DNA of 64,000 bases from Megascapheus bottae (GCA_024803745.1 JANJXV010000004.1:49175858-49239857); one strand, 5' to 3'; shown: positions 46,674 to 59,741, counted from the first letter of the stretch. The notes: a model not told the origin generated them from the sequence alone. Program-made: numbers and translations.

Positions 46674-46774
46674 GTAAATGTTTTTTAAGTGAAAAATTTA
46701 TGTGCTTGCTTCTTTTCTTTCACATAAGTAAACGTGGGCCTTCTCTTGGGAAATTTATTCATGAGACAAGGCAT

Positions 46775-46990
46775 GGTCATACATAATTAAAATCCCCACT
46801 AATCCAGAGGCAAAGAAAGTATTGCAATTTACAGACCAGCTTGGAATAAGTGTGAGAGGTGCTACCCTTAAACAGAAAATAGAAAACTAAGCAAAGAGTC
46901 TGGATTGATGAATCAAGTGATACAGTAGATGTGGCGTCAGGGCAAGGGCCTCAGTTCAAATTCTCATTACCAACAAAACAACAGCAACAG
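46775..46990 (+). mobile_element. Older B1 + ID-derived dimeric SINE
   Basis: 'acagaccagcttggaataag' recalls the 7SL-like arm. 'tcaagtgatacagtagatgt' to 'cagttcaaattctcattacc' is an ID-derived arm with an A/C tail. Confidence 0.6.
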
Positions 46991-49141
46991 AACTGCACTT
47001 AAATATAATTTAAAAAAATTAGACATTATCACAGAAATACAACTAGAGAAAGCTATTTTTGCAAATTTACTAAAGATTAAAATGATTACAAACTATTCTA
47101 TAACTTGAGAATGCTATACATATCTCCTTATATTATGAAAGAATAATAAAACTACATTTTCCCCCCAAGACAGTGTTTTCTTTAAAAGGAAACTCTTTAA
47201 ATCCTCAGTTCTGGGGAGGATATGAGTAGGGAGGAAACACGAAGGTAATAAAAGAAAGAATAATGCAAAGTATCTTCTTTTTGTAAATCTGGAAATAAAA
47301 TGTCAAAGTATCACTCTAACTGCAGTAGAAACAGCACATGTCATATAGTAGTAACTCAATAAATACACAATTGTTGCTAACAGCATCCTGGGTTAGTGCA
47401 ACAGGATACCAGGCTAAAGAAAATTAGAAAAGACTGAAACAATAGACAGATAAAAGTGGAGAGAACGGTTCCCTAGGCTCTCCTGTACTAGGTCCCAAGT
47501 CCCCACAAGCAAGCATATTTATTTGAGTTCACATGAGGAAGGTTACCATGGATACATGTAAAAAGTGAAGCGTCTATATTAACACTACAATCAGTGCTAA
47601 GACAGAGTTTGTGAGAGACATTGATTCCCCTATTCTTTTGAAACAGGAGACTACAACCCACGGAAGGTCCAGGCATGGTGTCCATATATGTAGCCCAAGG
47701 TTTAGTTGTCAAGGCCTCTGACACAGCTGTCAGCTCTAAGAAAGGAATGGTAGGGGCAACATTTCAGTCTCTTTACCCTCTCCAGAGCCAGGTTAAGAAT
47801 GGATCGATTGAAAACAACACTAAAATGAATCTTAAACTTTGTTTGTGGTATTTGTGATTATTCCTGCTTGGTTTTTTTTGTGATTGTGTCCCTGTATACT
47901 CTGTGCATTTAAATTCAGTTTTGGTGGACCACAATATAGTTTTCACATGCTACATATCTATATCCAAAGCTATGTAGCTATATGTCATCTACCCCATCTA
48001 TCTAATCTTCTGCATCATCACCACCAGCATCATCTATCTATGCTGCGCTAGTGTTGAAACTGAGGAATTAGTGGATAGCATTCATCTAATGAACAACAGC
48101 TTGGTGTCAGATCACACAGATGACGGGTCAGAAAGTCGGAGATATGAGTGTTGAAAGAACGCTAGGAACATAGTTTTAGTTAAATTCTTTATTAAGTGAT
48201 TCATGTATAATATTATTATATCCCCAAATATATTCTTTACAATTGATTAATACTGAATGGGCTATTTTACTTGCAAAAAATATATAAATGGAAAGACTGT
48301 AAAAAAATAGAGAAATTACTCTAAAAAATGCGGCCAAATATTTTATCAAGTACAAATCAAATTATAGTTCCATATGACACTGGGTCATTATTAATTTATG
48401 TATTTCTTTCCCATTGGTGAATTTTATGAATTTGGAAAATGTCTTCACTTGTAAAATCTCATTTTAATGGATGTATAAAATGTAGAAGCTGATATATTAA
48501 TGGAGAGCTGATTAGTATTTTGATAAATGCATACATTTTATAAAGTTTCAATGAGGTGGTCTGTATCTAGATCATTTATCTACTTGAAAGTTTTTTAGAC
48601 TCTTTCTAGTTTTTAGACAAGCACAATATAATACTGTTACTAATAATCACTTTGCCTGCAATTGCACATAAGGCTTCTAGATGCTAGCTTTGTGTGAATA
48701 CTCATTGATTAAACTTTATCCAGTCTACCTAACAAAGACTTTTCTTAAGGACTCTATAAATAGAGAGGGATACAGTTAGCTACAGAGACACTTCAGGAAG
48801 GAAAGATATAAATGAATGATATTAAACCCGGACTTAGGAGATCACTTCATACTCCAGATGTCAGCAATGAGCTAGTAATAAAATTTAAGGTGTGAGTAAT
48901 TGGAAAAGTAAAATACCTTTGTTCAGAATAGGCATAGCACAACTACACTGATTTTAAAAGTTAATAAAAGTCTATTAAGTAAGAATTTGATACAATTTGT
49001 GGAAAATCCTGAAATACTAAAACGCCTAAACCTGTTTTTACAATATGATTTTAGAATATATTTTTTAACTTTTGAACTACATTCCTAGATATTTATGAAA
49101 CCTAAGTCACATGCAATTTAATTCACCCAAACACTGCTTAT
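46991..49141. other. Mostly unique DNA
   Basis: No gene recognised. 'agtaactcaataaataca' near 47350 resembles the 3' end of a MIR. 47480-48180 is less AT-rich and without recognised repeats. Confidence 0.4.
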
Positions 49142-49150
49142 AAAAATGCT

Positions 49151-49346
49151 TATGGGGGCCAGGAGTTTTACCTACTGGTAGAGTGCGTGCCTAGCATTCC
49201 CGAAGACCTGGATTCTATTCCTCAGTACCAGATACATAGAAAAAAGCCATAAGTGGTGCTGTGGCTCAAGTAGTAGAGCTCCAGTCTTCAGAAAAAAAAG
49301 TCCAAGGACAGTGCTCAGGCCCTGAGTCCAAGCCCTACAACTGGCA
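49151..49346 (+). mobile_element. Dimeric SINE: ID-like left arm plus shared right arm, with TSD
   Basis: ID-like arm ('gtagagtgcgtgcctagcat'), linker 'gatacatagaaaaaagcc', then the right arm with the 'cttcag...aagtccaagg' subtype marker. aaaaatgct at 49142-49150 and 49347-49355 is the target repeat. Confidence 0.94.
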
Positions 49347-49355
49347 AAAAATGCT

Positions 49356-49885
49356 CATTTTAAATTATGTAAATAAGGTTTATAAAATTTTGACCAACAA
49401 AATTTGTTCTAATGGTTATTACATAATTTCATTTTCTATTGAGATGAATCCTGATGTAATTAATAAATACATTGACTTTTATTTACAATAGATGGTATTT
49501 AACCTATGTCTCTAATTTCCTATTTGTTTATGTATGTTTTTATTTAACCAAAACATTTTTCCTGCCATGTTTGGATGGGAAAACAATATACAGGTTTTTA
49601 AATGCATCAGTGTTGTTTTTTTTTACAATAGCTGGTAATTATTTCTGGTAAAATATGTAAATAATTAATGTACCTCTAGGTTGAAAAGCTTATACTATCA
49701 ACTGCTTTTCTTTATTTTTTATAGAGAACCACAAAGCAATACTTAGTCCTCTAAATCAGTCTTCCAAAATTCTAAATCATGTCACTCCTTTGTGACTGAG
49801 AAGGCAATGAAGTAAGATATCATTTCATAAAAATTATATAATATGACATAGTATGATTAATGAATACAGAACTTTCAACTAGTTT
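49356..49885. other. Unannotated AT-rich DNA
   Basis: No recognised feature. Confidence 0.4.
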
Positions 49886-49891
49886 AAAGTG

Positions 49892-50221
49892 ACTGGATTG
49901 AGTGCTTGTGCTTGTACTGTTTGGATCTCCTAGCCACATATTAAGGATATCATGCAACTTTTGTTCCTTTGGTCTTGACTTGTCTCACTCAACATGATTT
50001 ACTCTAATTTATGACTCTATAGACATAATATTTTATTACATAGATTAATATGTATCTATGACATTCAAACCCTCAGCCTAATTTTAATTATGTTCTAAAA
50101 TCTGCCAGTGATTGTATATAGAGATCCCCTTCTTGAATACTTGTTTGTTAAATACATCATTTGAAATATGATGTAAAATCATAGTTCAATGTTAATAAAT
50201 TCTTTAATAAAAAAAGAAACC
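49892..50221 (+). mobile_element. LINE-1, third subfamily, with 5' inversion
   Basis: 50006-50213 is the 3' UTR in plus orientation. 49892-50005 is the preceding part of the same element in reverse orientation, matching the reverse complement of 39190-39255 and extending into a diverged ORF2 end. A weak 9-base repeat (aaagtgact at 49886 / aaagtgtct at 50222) may be the TSD. Inverted 5' segments are characteristic of L1 twin priming. Confidence 0.85.
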
Positions 50222-50230
50222 AAAGTGTCT

Positions 50231-51254
50231 CTGTTTTTAATGATAAGCCAATGCTTTCTCAATAACCTTAATATGGGATACATCAAAGCAATAGTTGTTC
50301 TACTCACATATTTTGTAACTTGTGTTCTGTGATATGATGTAAAGTGTAATTAAATCTCCAAATAATGTAATGTAATTCAGTCTGAAAATTGGAGATGAAT
50401 TTATTTAAAATTTGAAGTAAAAAAAATGGAGTCTGATTTCACTTCATTATCACTTTGACATGTAAAATTTATAGAGGGATTTTCTTCCAGGAAGACTTCA
50501 AGACTCTGATGTTTTTGAAACAATAATTCTCAATCCTACTCTTCTTTGAAATGAGATGGCTTTGACAGCTTGAGTGGGTGGAGTGGGAAACAATGTTTCA
50601 TGTAGCCAGGCAGCCCTTCAGGTATAAATAGGACCTCAAAAAAAAAAAAAAGAACCTTGTTCAAGAGAAAAGCAAATAAAAGCAAAGAACTGCCATTTTT
50701 CAAATACAATATTTTGCAAATTACCTTTGCTCTCCAAGTGACTCTCCTTTGCTGAAGCTTTCATTTGCCAGAGGCTAAATTTGGGTGAGGAAAACTTAAG
50801 AGCAAATGCTCAGTTTCTCAGGAGGTCTTGAACTTGTGCCAGTTCCTGCATGACTATGCATGAGAGACATCACACTTTGTCAGGAAAGGTGATGTTGGTG
50901 TCATGATCTCAGTCAGCTTGCATTCCTTTCCTCTGGTGTGGGTTAGGGTAACTGGAAACAATGACAGGTAAGAGTAGGGATAAACTTTGAAATAAAACAC
51001 CTAGATCTATCTTTTTAAATGTTGTGACTAGTTGAGTTCCTTTAAAAACAATAGAGTTCATAGTAATTTTGAGAGGTGTCAGTGTTTCCATAATAGATGA
51101 AGATAGGATTAAATGCTTAATGTGATTTTTACCTTTTTGGAAAAGGTATTATTTTCACAATATAATCATTTCTATTTTCAGTCCACGTTAATTTTTAACT
51201 ATCATCTGCCAGCTTTCCCTTTAAAAAATTAAACTAAAACATTCATTTTCTTGG
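50231..51254. other. Mostly unique DNA
   Basis: No gene seen. 50440-50930 is repeat-free and contains a good TATA-box match at 50622-50631 (see findings). Confidence 0.45.
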
Positions 51255-51405
51255 GAAAATGTGCTTTTGTAGTCCCTCTCTTATAGCTGAGGAAATCAAG
51301 GGTCAGAGAGGTTAAGTGTCTTTCCAGGGTCATGAAGTTAATAAAGGCTAGAGTCAGATTTCATACCCAGGAATTCTTGCCCAGTCTATACAATTACTTC
51401 ACTGT
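51255..51405 (-). mobile_element. MIR SINE
   Basis: 'agctgaggaaatcaagggtc' and 'agagaggttaagtgtctttc' are the reverse of the conserved MIR core. The order continues toward the tRNA-related end at 51390. MIR is an ancient mammal-wide SINE. Confidence 0.88.
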
Positions 51406-53124
51406 AGAGATTCATAATTGAGATTTCTGGGAGTCATATAAAGCCAAAAGAAAACTGATACAGAAGGGAGACAAATAAAAGTCTCTATGTAGTTAACATT
51501 TATGAGTTTGGGGAGGGAAAAAAAGTACTCTTGTAAAGTTATAGTGGAAGAGTGGTTATTATAGCTTATATTTTAAACCTGAGAGATTGTAGGTTATAAC
51601 AAGCTCCTCTCCTTTCCTGAGAAGACGATTTGTATAGAGAAGAGATGACGAGCCTAAAGTCTGAACACTTTGATGTAAGCATAACATGCATTTTTCAGTG
51701 CACTCGGAATCAGGCCCTGGATAGTAAGGAATTCAAGAAAGAAGGAGGATGCAATGTGGAAATAATCAGAGTATATCCATAAACCTGGCTTATTCTACAA
51801 AATGACTTGCAAGTGACTAAGTAGCATTGCACTTTTCATAATGAAAAGTATAGTTCTGCCATGAAAACTAGTCTCAATTTTTATATCAGACATTCATTTA
51901 TGTGTTTATATAAACTGCTGTGCATGACCTGGGACTCTGACATAATTCAAAAAAATCTTTGGGGGAGAAAACAAACCAATGAAAGTTGGTATGTACAAGA
52001 AAACAGGAAAAATAGTAAAAGAAAGAAGAAAAAACTTCCCTTCTTTTTTTTACCTCATCCCTAATGTGCATGCTTCGTTGTGAAAAGATAATGAAAGCAT
52101 GTTAACTATAACAATTGCATTCGTCCTCAAATGAATACAGTTTGCCACAGCTCTCCACCTCTGTAATCAAGATACACTTTTGGAATTGATTGAAATAAAC
52201 AGTCACGCTCTAAAATGTGTCCCCAAATTATCATTAATGGTAAATGTAGGAACCAAGCAGCAAGTAAATTGCTTTGCTCCAGAACTGTAAATGGTATTTG
52301 CAGATATATTTCTGATACACAAAAGGTATTGAGAGATCTGATGAGCTTCTCTTCTTTCCAACACTGTATTCTGCAAAAGGAGGAAATGCATGTGTATTTC
52401 TTTTTATCTGCTTCAGGGAACTCTCATCGTTTTATTATCTATATTTTTATCTGTGCTCTCCGACTGCTCACAGTGCCGGAGTGGCTTCACTGGGGACAGA
52501 AAAGCAATGTACCATGGTCAAGAGTAACTATCATCACAGTTTCACTGTGAGCAGGCTCTTTGCCCAAAGTCCTAATTCAAGTGATACCAAAGAGCTCTCT
52601 AGAGCTTGGAACGGAAGGCAATTGCAAATGCGTAGCCCACAAAATCACTTTTATTGTGTTTGAAGGATACTTATGGAAGGTTTTTCATTTTGCTATTTTT
52701 TTTTCTTGTTGTTGTTCTTGGTAGGTGCTCAGCTTCTACAAAGAAGGCAAAGCAAAAAATACTCCAGTATTTGGCCCAGAGGCCAATTGTAGGCATGACA
52801 ATACCTGTATTTCATTCCAAAGAAATGGTCTCCAAGGACTAGTGACCATACTATTAAAAAAATAATAATAATTGGATCTCTTAATTCTACCAGATGAGGT
52901 AACACATATAAATTTGTACTTGGATTTCTATAGCAAATGTGCTTAGCATGCTAGGTTTTGTGAGTTTTCTTCTCTAACTTGTATTTAACAGGTCATGTAG
53001 TACTTTCTCCTTACATATTTCTGCTTTTAAATTTTTTAATTTGTATGAAAATAAATTACTTTTAGGACAATTTGCCTATGATCCTCCTGTTTCTTCAATG
53101 CATGTTCTAGATTGTATGGCAGTA
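51406..53124. other. Mostly unique DNA
   Basis: No gene recognised. 52200-52680 is repeat-free and of more balanced composition, a candidate conserved noncoding segment. Frames of 60-111 codons here show no family features. Confidence 0.45.
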
Positions 53125-53318
53125 GGATTGGAACTCATAGTCTGATGCTTGCTAGGCTAATGTGACACTACAGAAGTCACACAGCCAATCATTTCCTGCT
53201 TCAGTTATTTTTACAGTTCAGTGTCCCCTTTCTCCTCAAGCTGGTCTTGAATCTCCATCCCCTTATTTGCTGTCTTTCTTGTGAGTCAAATACAGATAAG
53301 CAACTTCATGCCAGGTTT
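53125..53318 (-). mobile_element. Older B1 + ID-derived dimeric SINE
   Basis: 'ttggaactcatagtctgatg' and 'cttgctaggctaatgtgaca' reverse the ID-derived arm. 'caagctggtcttgaatctcc' to 'acttcatgccaggtttatt' reverses the B1-like arm. Confidence 0.65.
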
Positions 53319-53440
53319 ATTGATTGAGAGGTGACCCCACTAACATTTATCTTTAGCTGGTCTTAAACCATGATCATATCAAACATCACTTCCTCTGTAA
53401 GTGATTACAAATATAAGCCATTGTACCAAGTCAAGTAATA
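53319..53440 (-). mobile_element. Decayed 7SL-like SINE arm
   Basis: 'agctggtcttaaaccatgat' and 'gattacaaatataagccatt' are the reverse of a second B1-like arm directly after the previous SINE. Confidence 0.5.
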
Positions 53441-55867
53441 GTTCCTAAGGACTATGAATATATTCAGGCTACTACTAGTGCTTTTATACTTTACCAGACT
53501 TCAGCATTCTTCTATAATAATTATGAGGACTAATTTGTGCCAACTTCATTGGCACAAAGAGAAATCCTTTTCCTACATTTGGAAATATGGCATCACTGGA
53601 TACGTTTGCATGCATATAGGAAATACATACACACATATGTATGTGTGTGGGTATGTGACTCAAAGTGTGTGTCAGAGTCTTGCCATTCAATTTTCTTCAC
53701 TATTTTCAATTATTTTAAAACAGACTATGTTATGTACAGTAACACCAGAGCAACTTAATATTTTCCATATGATCTTTATGTTTACTATGAAAAAATTCTT
53801 GCTGATAACAAAATTAATAGAAACAAAGATCAAGAATCTATTATCCTTACATTTTCTTATATTTTTCCTGTGGTTATTTCTTTGAAGATTTTTATCTCAT
53901 CTTACTTTCTCATTGATTACTAATATTATCTCTGAATCATATTATTTGCTGAAATGCCTTAAAATTAGTATTCATTACTGAACAACTCAAAAATATTAGA
54001 ACAAATCACTGCATCCTATTCTTTTGTTTTTCATGTAATTTCATTCTAGGTTTAAAAAAATCCTCTATTAATATTATTTCAAACAAAAATATGCAGATAA
54101 AGTTTATCAAATTTGCTGGCCTTCTAGGTTTTTCTTTCTACTGAAGTAACACTGTAGAAGTTCCAATAATAAGAGCAATGCAACCTTCCAAAAAACATTT
54201 TTTTTCTTGTCATTACACTTGAAGGGCTACATCAATAAATATAGAGGTTTCTGTTCCTTGTTAGTAGTGAGGATGCCATGAGTAGCCATGCTTTCTAATT
54301 CAGAGCCTTGTTCTTCATTATCCCATATACTTTATTTTATCCTCATGTGTTCCTCGTTCTTTCCCTCCATTTATCCCAACTTTGCTTCAGTTTATCCCTG
54401 TAAGATTTTCTCTGAGTCCACTTGAATTCCCTGTCTTCATGTGATCAAGATGAACTATTTTTATCTTTATCTTGTCTCTCCAAATTGAAGTAGGAAGTTT
54501 TGGGTACAAGTACTTTATTTCATTCAATGCTCTACCCCAATTGTATTATAAAAGAATCAAGCATATGATAGGTTCTCAAAATTTAGAGTGGATGTTCTCA
54601 TGTAATCTTTCCTTTTGTTTCTTTTTGTAGCACTTTCTTTGTTTTCTTTCATTATCTTCAGTTGCCATTCAGTTATCATTTCATCAACAAATCCCAATCA
54701 ATGTCAACTCTTTTAGCATTCTCTCCCCTACCCTCCCTATACTAATTCACTTAATTTCCTTAATTTTGTAGGATGTGCATCAAATGTTATGATTGTGTTT
54801 CCTCTATTCCTTTATTAATTTGCCTACTCCACAATCCTTGATCCCACCCTAAAAACACACTCACAGTATGCTTAAAGGACCAAACATCCTTAGGTTTAGG
54901 TTTTATCTTCACTAGCTGTAGTCTAGGGTGGAATGCCAGTGCATTAAAAAAACTACTTAGGATGCTCTAATACAAAGTTAGGGCTGAATTTACTTCACTA
55001 AATGATGAAGTGTAATGATTAAAGAGTCTTTAGATTATCATGCTTAAGTCATATTTTTGTAGGTTATTTACTCTGCAACAGCAGAGCTTCAGAGTAAGAG
55101 AATTATCCTCAATATCCTGATGTTCCCTCTTCTTTCCCTCTTCTTTCCCTCATACTGACAAAGAACAATCCTAGGAAGCAAATTTTCCTCTCTATTAACA
55201 CACACACAAGTAAACACGTGTACAAGTTTCACAATACGATTGTACTCTAATGCTTCATATGCCTCATATTTTTGTGCTATGTTCAAACTAATAATCCACT
55301 ATTATAGCTGCATGTGAGAGAAACTTTGTGGGTAATTTGCTAAATCATTTCTGAGCAATTCTTCTTTGTTTATAAAAATCTATGAGTATATCAGGGGCAC
55401 AACATTTCTACTAGGTAAATCCCACAAAATCTAGGATAACAAGAATACTAATCTCTTTAAATATGAATTGTTTTTATGGATACTCATCCAGAGTATTATC
55501 TAATGAATAATTATTGGAAAGATTATCTTACTATTTTCCCAATAAAATATAAAATACATTAGGAAAGTATCCATTCTTTCCTTACTTTCCCTTTGTTTTG
55601 TGCAATCATCTTGCCTCATAGGATACCAGCCATGAGAAAACATAGTTACAATAACAAGAACATGGAAAAGGGCCAGCAAAATCAAAATGAGCATCAGAAA
55701 TAGCAACTCTTGAAGCAAAATAGGTATGGAAAAGTACCTCTAGAAGTTATTTCTTTTTGTTGGTTTGTTTGGTTTTTCATTATTTGAACTATGAAGTTGA
55801 GACCCTGTTCATACAAAGTCAGGAACTCTGCTGATTTTGTGGTTGGATGGGCCTTTGCTTAATATCT
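53441..55867. other. Long AT-rich stretch without recognised features
   Basis: No gene or repeat recognised. The 143-codon plus frame at 53454-53885 is Leu/Phe-rich, as expected from T-rich DNA, and has no start context or homology I can recognise. Confidence 0.4.
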
Positions 55868-55988
55868 GTTTTTGAGATAATGTATCACTATTGTTGCCTA
55901 AATTGTCTTGAACTTGCACTCATTCTGCCTCTGTCTTCATATTAGCTGAGCTAATAGGAATATACCACCAAGTTAGGTTCTCACTTCT
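55868..55988 (-). mobile_element. B1-like (7SL-derived) SINE
   Basis: 'ataatgtatcactattgttg', 'attgtcttgaacttgcactc' and 'aggaatataccaccaagtta' are the reverse of an Alu/B1 right-to-left order. An old, diverged monomer. Confidence 0.75.
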
Positions 55989-56458
55989 AAAGTACTTACA
56001 AAGTGAAAAAAGTCATTATTCTACTGATATATACAATTTCTGTTGTTTGCTGTTTAATATAACTACACTTGACATTTAACATTCTTTTTTTCCATGCTAC
56101 CAATTGAACTATCTTCCATTTAAATTTAACTATGTATTGCCAAATATGTTACTCAGTTTAAGTTATGCTCTGTTTTCTCTTCTCTTTCCATGTTGAAATT
56201 AGAATCTTTTTCTGAGAACATTATTGAATAACCTTTGCTTCTTCATGTTTGTGAACATAATTTCCCTTTGCTTTAACAGTGTATAATATTGGGTCCCAGT
56301 TCAATCTCAAATTTTAATTTCATTGTGTTTTGACTCTCAGTGTCAGACTTAAAAAAGCATCAGCCCGCTTCTCTTCCTTTTCCCTTACCTTAATATTTGG
56401 GAGAAGATTTTCTTCAACTTTTAGGAATTTTCAAGGTGTATGTAGAGATTCCTTGTAT
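55989..56458. other. Unannotated AT-rich DNA
   Basis: No recognised feature. Confidence 0.4.
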
Positions 56459-56466
56459 GATACTAA

Positions 56467-56622
56467 TTATATATATAATTTTAATTAATAGAAGGGTTAC
56501 ATTGTATTCGTAAGGTAGAAGGTGCATTACTTCACATACATTGATACCCTTTCTCATACCTTGGTCCCCATTTCCCTCCTCCCAACCCCCACCCCTCATT
56601 TTGTTTTCCCCCCTTCCCTATG
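56467..56622 (-). mobile_element. Very short LINE-1 3' end (main family) with 8-bp TSD
   Basis: Only the last 156 bases of the 3' UTR, close in sequence to the long L1. gatactaa at 56459-56466 and 56623-56630 flanks it. The G-rich block is retained. Confidence 0.88.
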
Positions 56623-56630
56623 GATACTAA

Positions 56631-58325
56631 ATCTTTTCTCCAAGCTTGTCTCCACCTGTTTGTTTTTCTAATTCCAACTTCTCTACTTCCAACTTTATGG
56701 TTAATAGGAAATAAGAGTCTCCTATACTACCCTGTTTCTGGATGACTTCTAACAGTGCTGCACACATCTTTGCCTCATCAGTACCTAAACCACAGGGGTC
56801 AGGCAGCAGCGCCTGACTAGTTTTAACTTTTTAAGGGAGAAGAAACTGTATGGCTTCTCTGCTCTGCTTCCATGTCCAGGTTTCACAAAGAGAGTGACAC
56901 AAAGTAAATTCCTTTATCACTTCGAAAGGGGAATGTTCAACCTTGAAGAGCTGAAGCAGGAGGCCTCACTGGCAAAGATGCATCCTGAAGCAGTATCTCC
57001 CTTACCCACAGACAGTATGTGATGAGTGATCTGCAGAATGGATAAAAGCAAAGGAGCTGCTGTGTGGCATTTGCTTTTATTACTGTAAATGATCTCATGT
57101 GTTTTTATTTGCTTTAAAGTTGATCAAATGTAACAGGAGACAGTGTTGACAGATGTTGAAAAAGTGTTAACCTTTCCTTTTATCTTTTTTGCTTATGTAT
57201 ATCTAGTATCATAAGGCTTCTTAGATAGTTTTATTAGCTGATAGATGAAATGTTGGAAGAAACACCCACACAGAGTTCTATTATTAGAAAAAGTTGTCTA
57301 TAATTCTATAAATGATATGTTTAATCTGCTTGTTTCATGTATGCTCACACCAGATACATTAGCTAAATAAAATGGTTTTGTATAAATATGCATTGTGAAA
57401 AGTATTAATTTGCTTTGAATGCATATTGAATTTATATTAACTAATTGATTCCAGGCATATAAACAACTGTTTGATGCTATCTATAAAACTATTTTAAAGA
57501 ATCTGAGCTGGCTTATGTGAAATGTAGAGTGGTTTTATTTTTATATTTAACTTGGCATTAAAACTACATTAAAAGATTATACTCTTCTTTTTCCCTACTT
57601 ATTTATTAATATAAAGGTTTTCATAAAGAACAAATATTTCTAGGCCTTTCTTACTTCAAATGCTCTAGGTTACAGAGCTAGAGAATCTTGTTATTTTTTT
57701 CATAAACACATCTACAAGAGCAAAAATCTTAAATTTAATTAATAAAATGGCACTCACTTTTGCATCTATTAAAGAATTACCTGTTAACTTTCCTCACAGT
57801 GCTGTGGCCTTGAATTCCTCATTTAAAGACAGATAGAGCTCAAACAGGAGAGGGTAATTACTTGAACTTTTTAGCACAACAAAGTGAAAGGAAACTCTTA
57901 ACCATCTTAGGAGTGTTGGTGTTTTCATTCATCTTTTTCCTCCATTATACTCTGCAAGACTGGTGAATCTGCCTTTGGGAGAGGAGAAGCTATTTAAATA
58001 GAAGACAAACCCATAAATCTGAGAAAAGATAATGAGGTAAGCACTGGAGATATCCATAGTAACTAAAGAAACTTATAGAATGAGATTGTTTGACCACTCA
58101 GGGCTCCTAACTATGGCCCAATGAAATCAAACAAGACAAAGAGAAGTCTAAAAATAAACAAAATGAACCTGTGTCACTTGCTTCTGTTAATCCAACAAAC
58201 AAATTTTTTAAGAAGAATCAAATGTATTTCATATTAGAAGAGACAGAAGGTATCCGGGGAACCTTCTCAAGGTGCCTTTTGACTCTCTGTTACACTTCTC
58301 TTTTTGAAGAAAAGGAAAAAAAAAC
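56631..58325. other. Mostly unique DNA
   Basis: No gene or repeat recognised. 56740-57110 and 57770-57990 have balanced composition. Confidence 0.4.
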
Positions 58326-58845
58326 TATGCAATGGAGGCACCCTAAATATCTTACAACTGATGAAAGAATCAATAACATGTTCAATATATAAAAGGGAGT
58401 ATCATTAAGCCTGAAAGATAATGAAGTTGTATCATTTAGAGGCAAATAGTTAGATAGATCTGGAGAATAACATGTTAAGTTAAATAAGCCAGTTACAGAG
58501 GAACAAATGGTACATGAGAGGGAAATTTTAAAGGATAAAATACACATGAATGCATACAGACACTTATGTACATATATAGAAGTGTTAGCAACTGTCGAAG
58601 AAAATGTATGGATGGGAAGAGGGTGGAGAAATTAAGATTGTTAAGGAGTGAAGGATATTTTTTAATGGATCTGCTTATATAGACAGTATAAAGAAAACTT
58701 CAGTAATAGTGGATAAGGGGCAAGGGGCAGAGAGAAGTGGAGAGTAACCCCAAGGATAGTCTGATGAGCACATTTATCCATGAAATTCATGATTAACTTA
58801 TACCTGAAATTTAAACTATGAGAATATGTAACAAATTCTTTTAGA
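58326..58845 (+). mobile_element. Old LINE-1 ORF2 end and 3' UTR
   Basis: 'ttacaactgatgaaagaatc' and 'gttaagttaaataagccagt' are the ORF2 C-terminal region, followed by a purine-rich 3' UTR. Older and more diverged than the main family. Confidence 0.78.
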
Positions 58846-59741
58846 TGAGGGAGGATACTAGTAGAAAAAGGAAAGCAAAAAGGCGATTGTAAAATTGACT
58901 GAACATGAGGAAGTACTTACATACATGTCTCAAAATAACAATAATGGAATTCGTTGAAATTGTTTATTCAGCATGGGGAGGATGTCAATTGATAAAAATT
59001 ATAAATCTGATCAGAAAAGATGCATATGTCAAAATAAAGGTCCTCTTCACAACTAATGCATACTAATAAAGCAAGGGCATGAATCTAGTCTAGTTCTCTA
59101 AATTTAATTTACTTAAGATTCAGCATGAAAATGTGTGTTTTTAATCCCCCCCCAGACTTTAGTATAAGGTGGAAAGTTCTTAGGCAATTAAAGCTACAGA
59201 GCAGTATTACTCTCTTCTTATAGGTTTGCAGGAATGATGAACACAGTGATTCACATAATGTCTGAACATGACTGACAAAACTAAAAAGACCACAGAATGG
59301 TTTGACAGAGTGCAGAAATCAATCTTTAGGGAAGAAACAATTCTAAAGCCTGCAGCAAATGTGGTAGTTACTTTGATCTTGGTTGTTGTCTGCACATTGC
59401 TAAAACCATGACATCTAACTCATCATTATGGGTGTTGATGAATAGGCTTGTGGTTTTCGTTGCCAATAGACAGATGAGTAATAGATTTTATGTAGCTGTC
59501 AGCTAAGATTTTATTATACATGATATTATTGACCATTCCATTTGCTAAACATAGAAGATTTTGATTCATACATCCTATAAGAAGATAAAAGACTCAAGAT
59601 TCTGCCAGGACAATATTTATCATATTAGGTAGAGGCTATAAACAAAACATACTGAAGACAACATGTAATTTGAAATATTTTCTGAAATTTTACACCCTCT
59701 GTTTTCTTCTATTTAATCACCTAAACCATTATATGGAAGTG
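58846..59741. other. Unannotated DNA
   Basis: No recognised feature. Confidence 0.4.

Noticed and set aside
53454..53885. 143-codon plus-strand frame
   Set aside because: Leu/Phe/Ile-rich composition expected from T-rich DNA; no domain, signal or neighbouring exon structure supports it.
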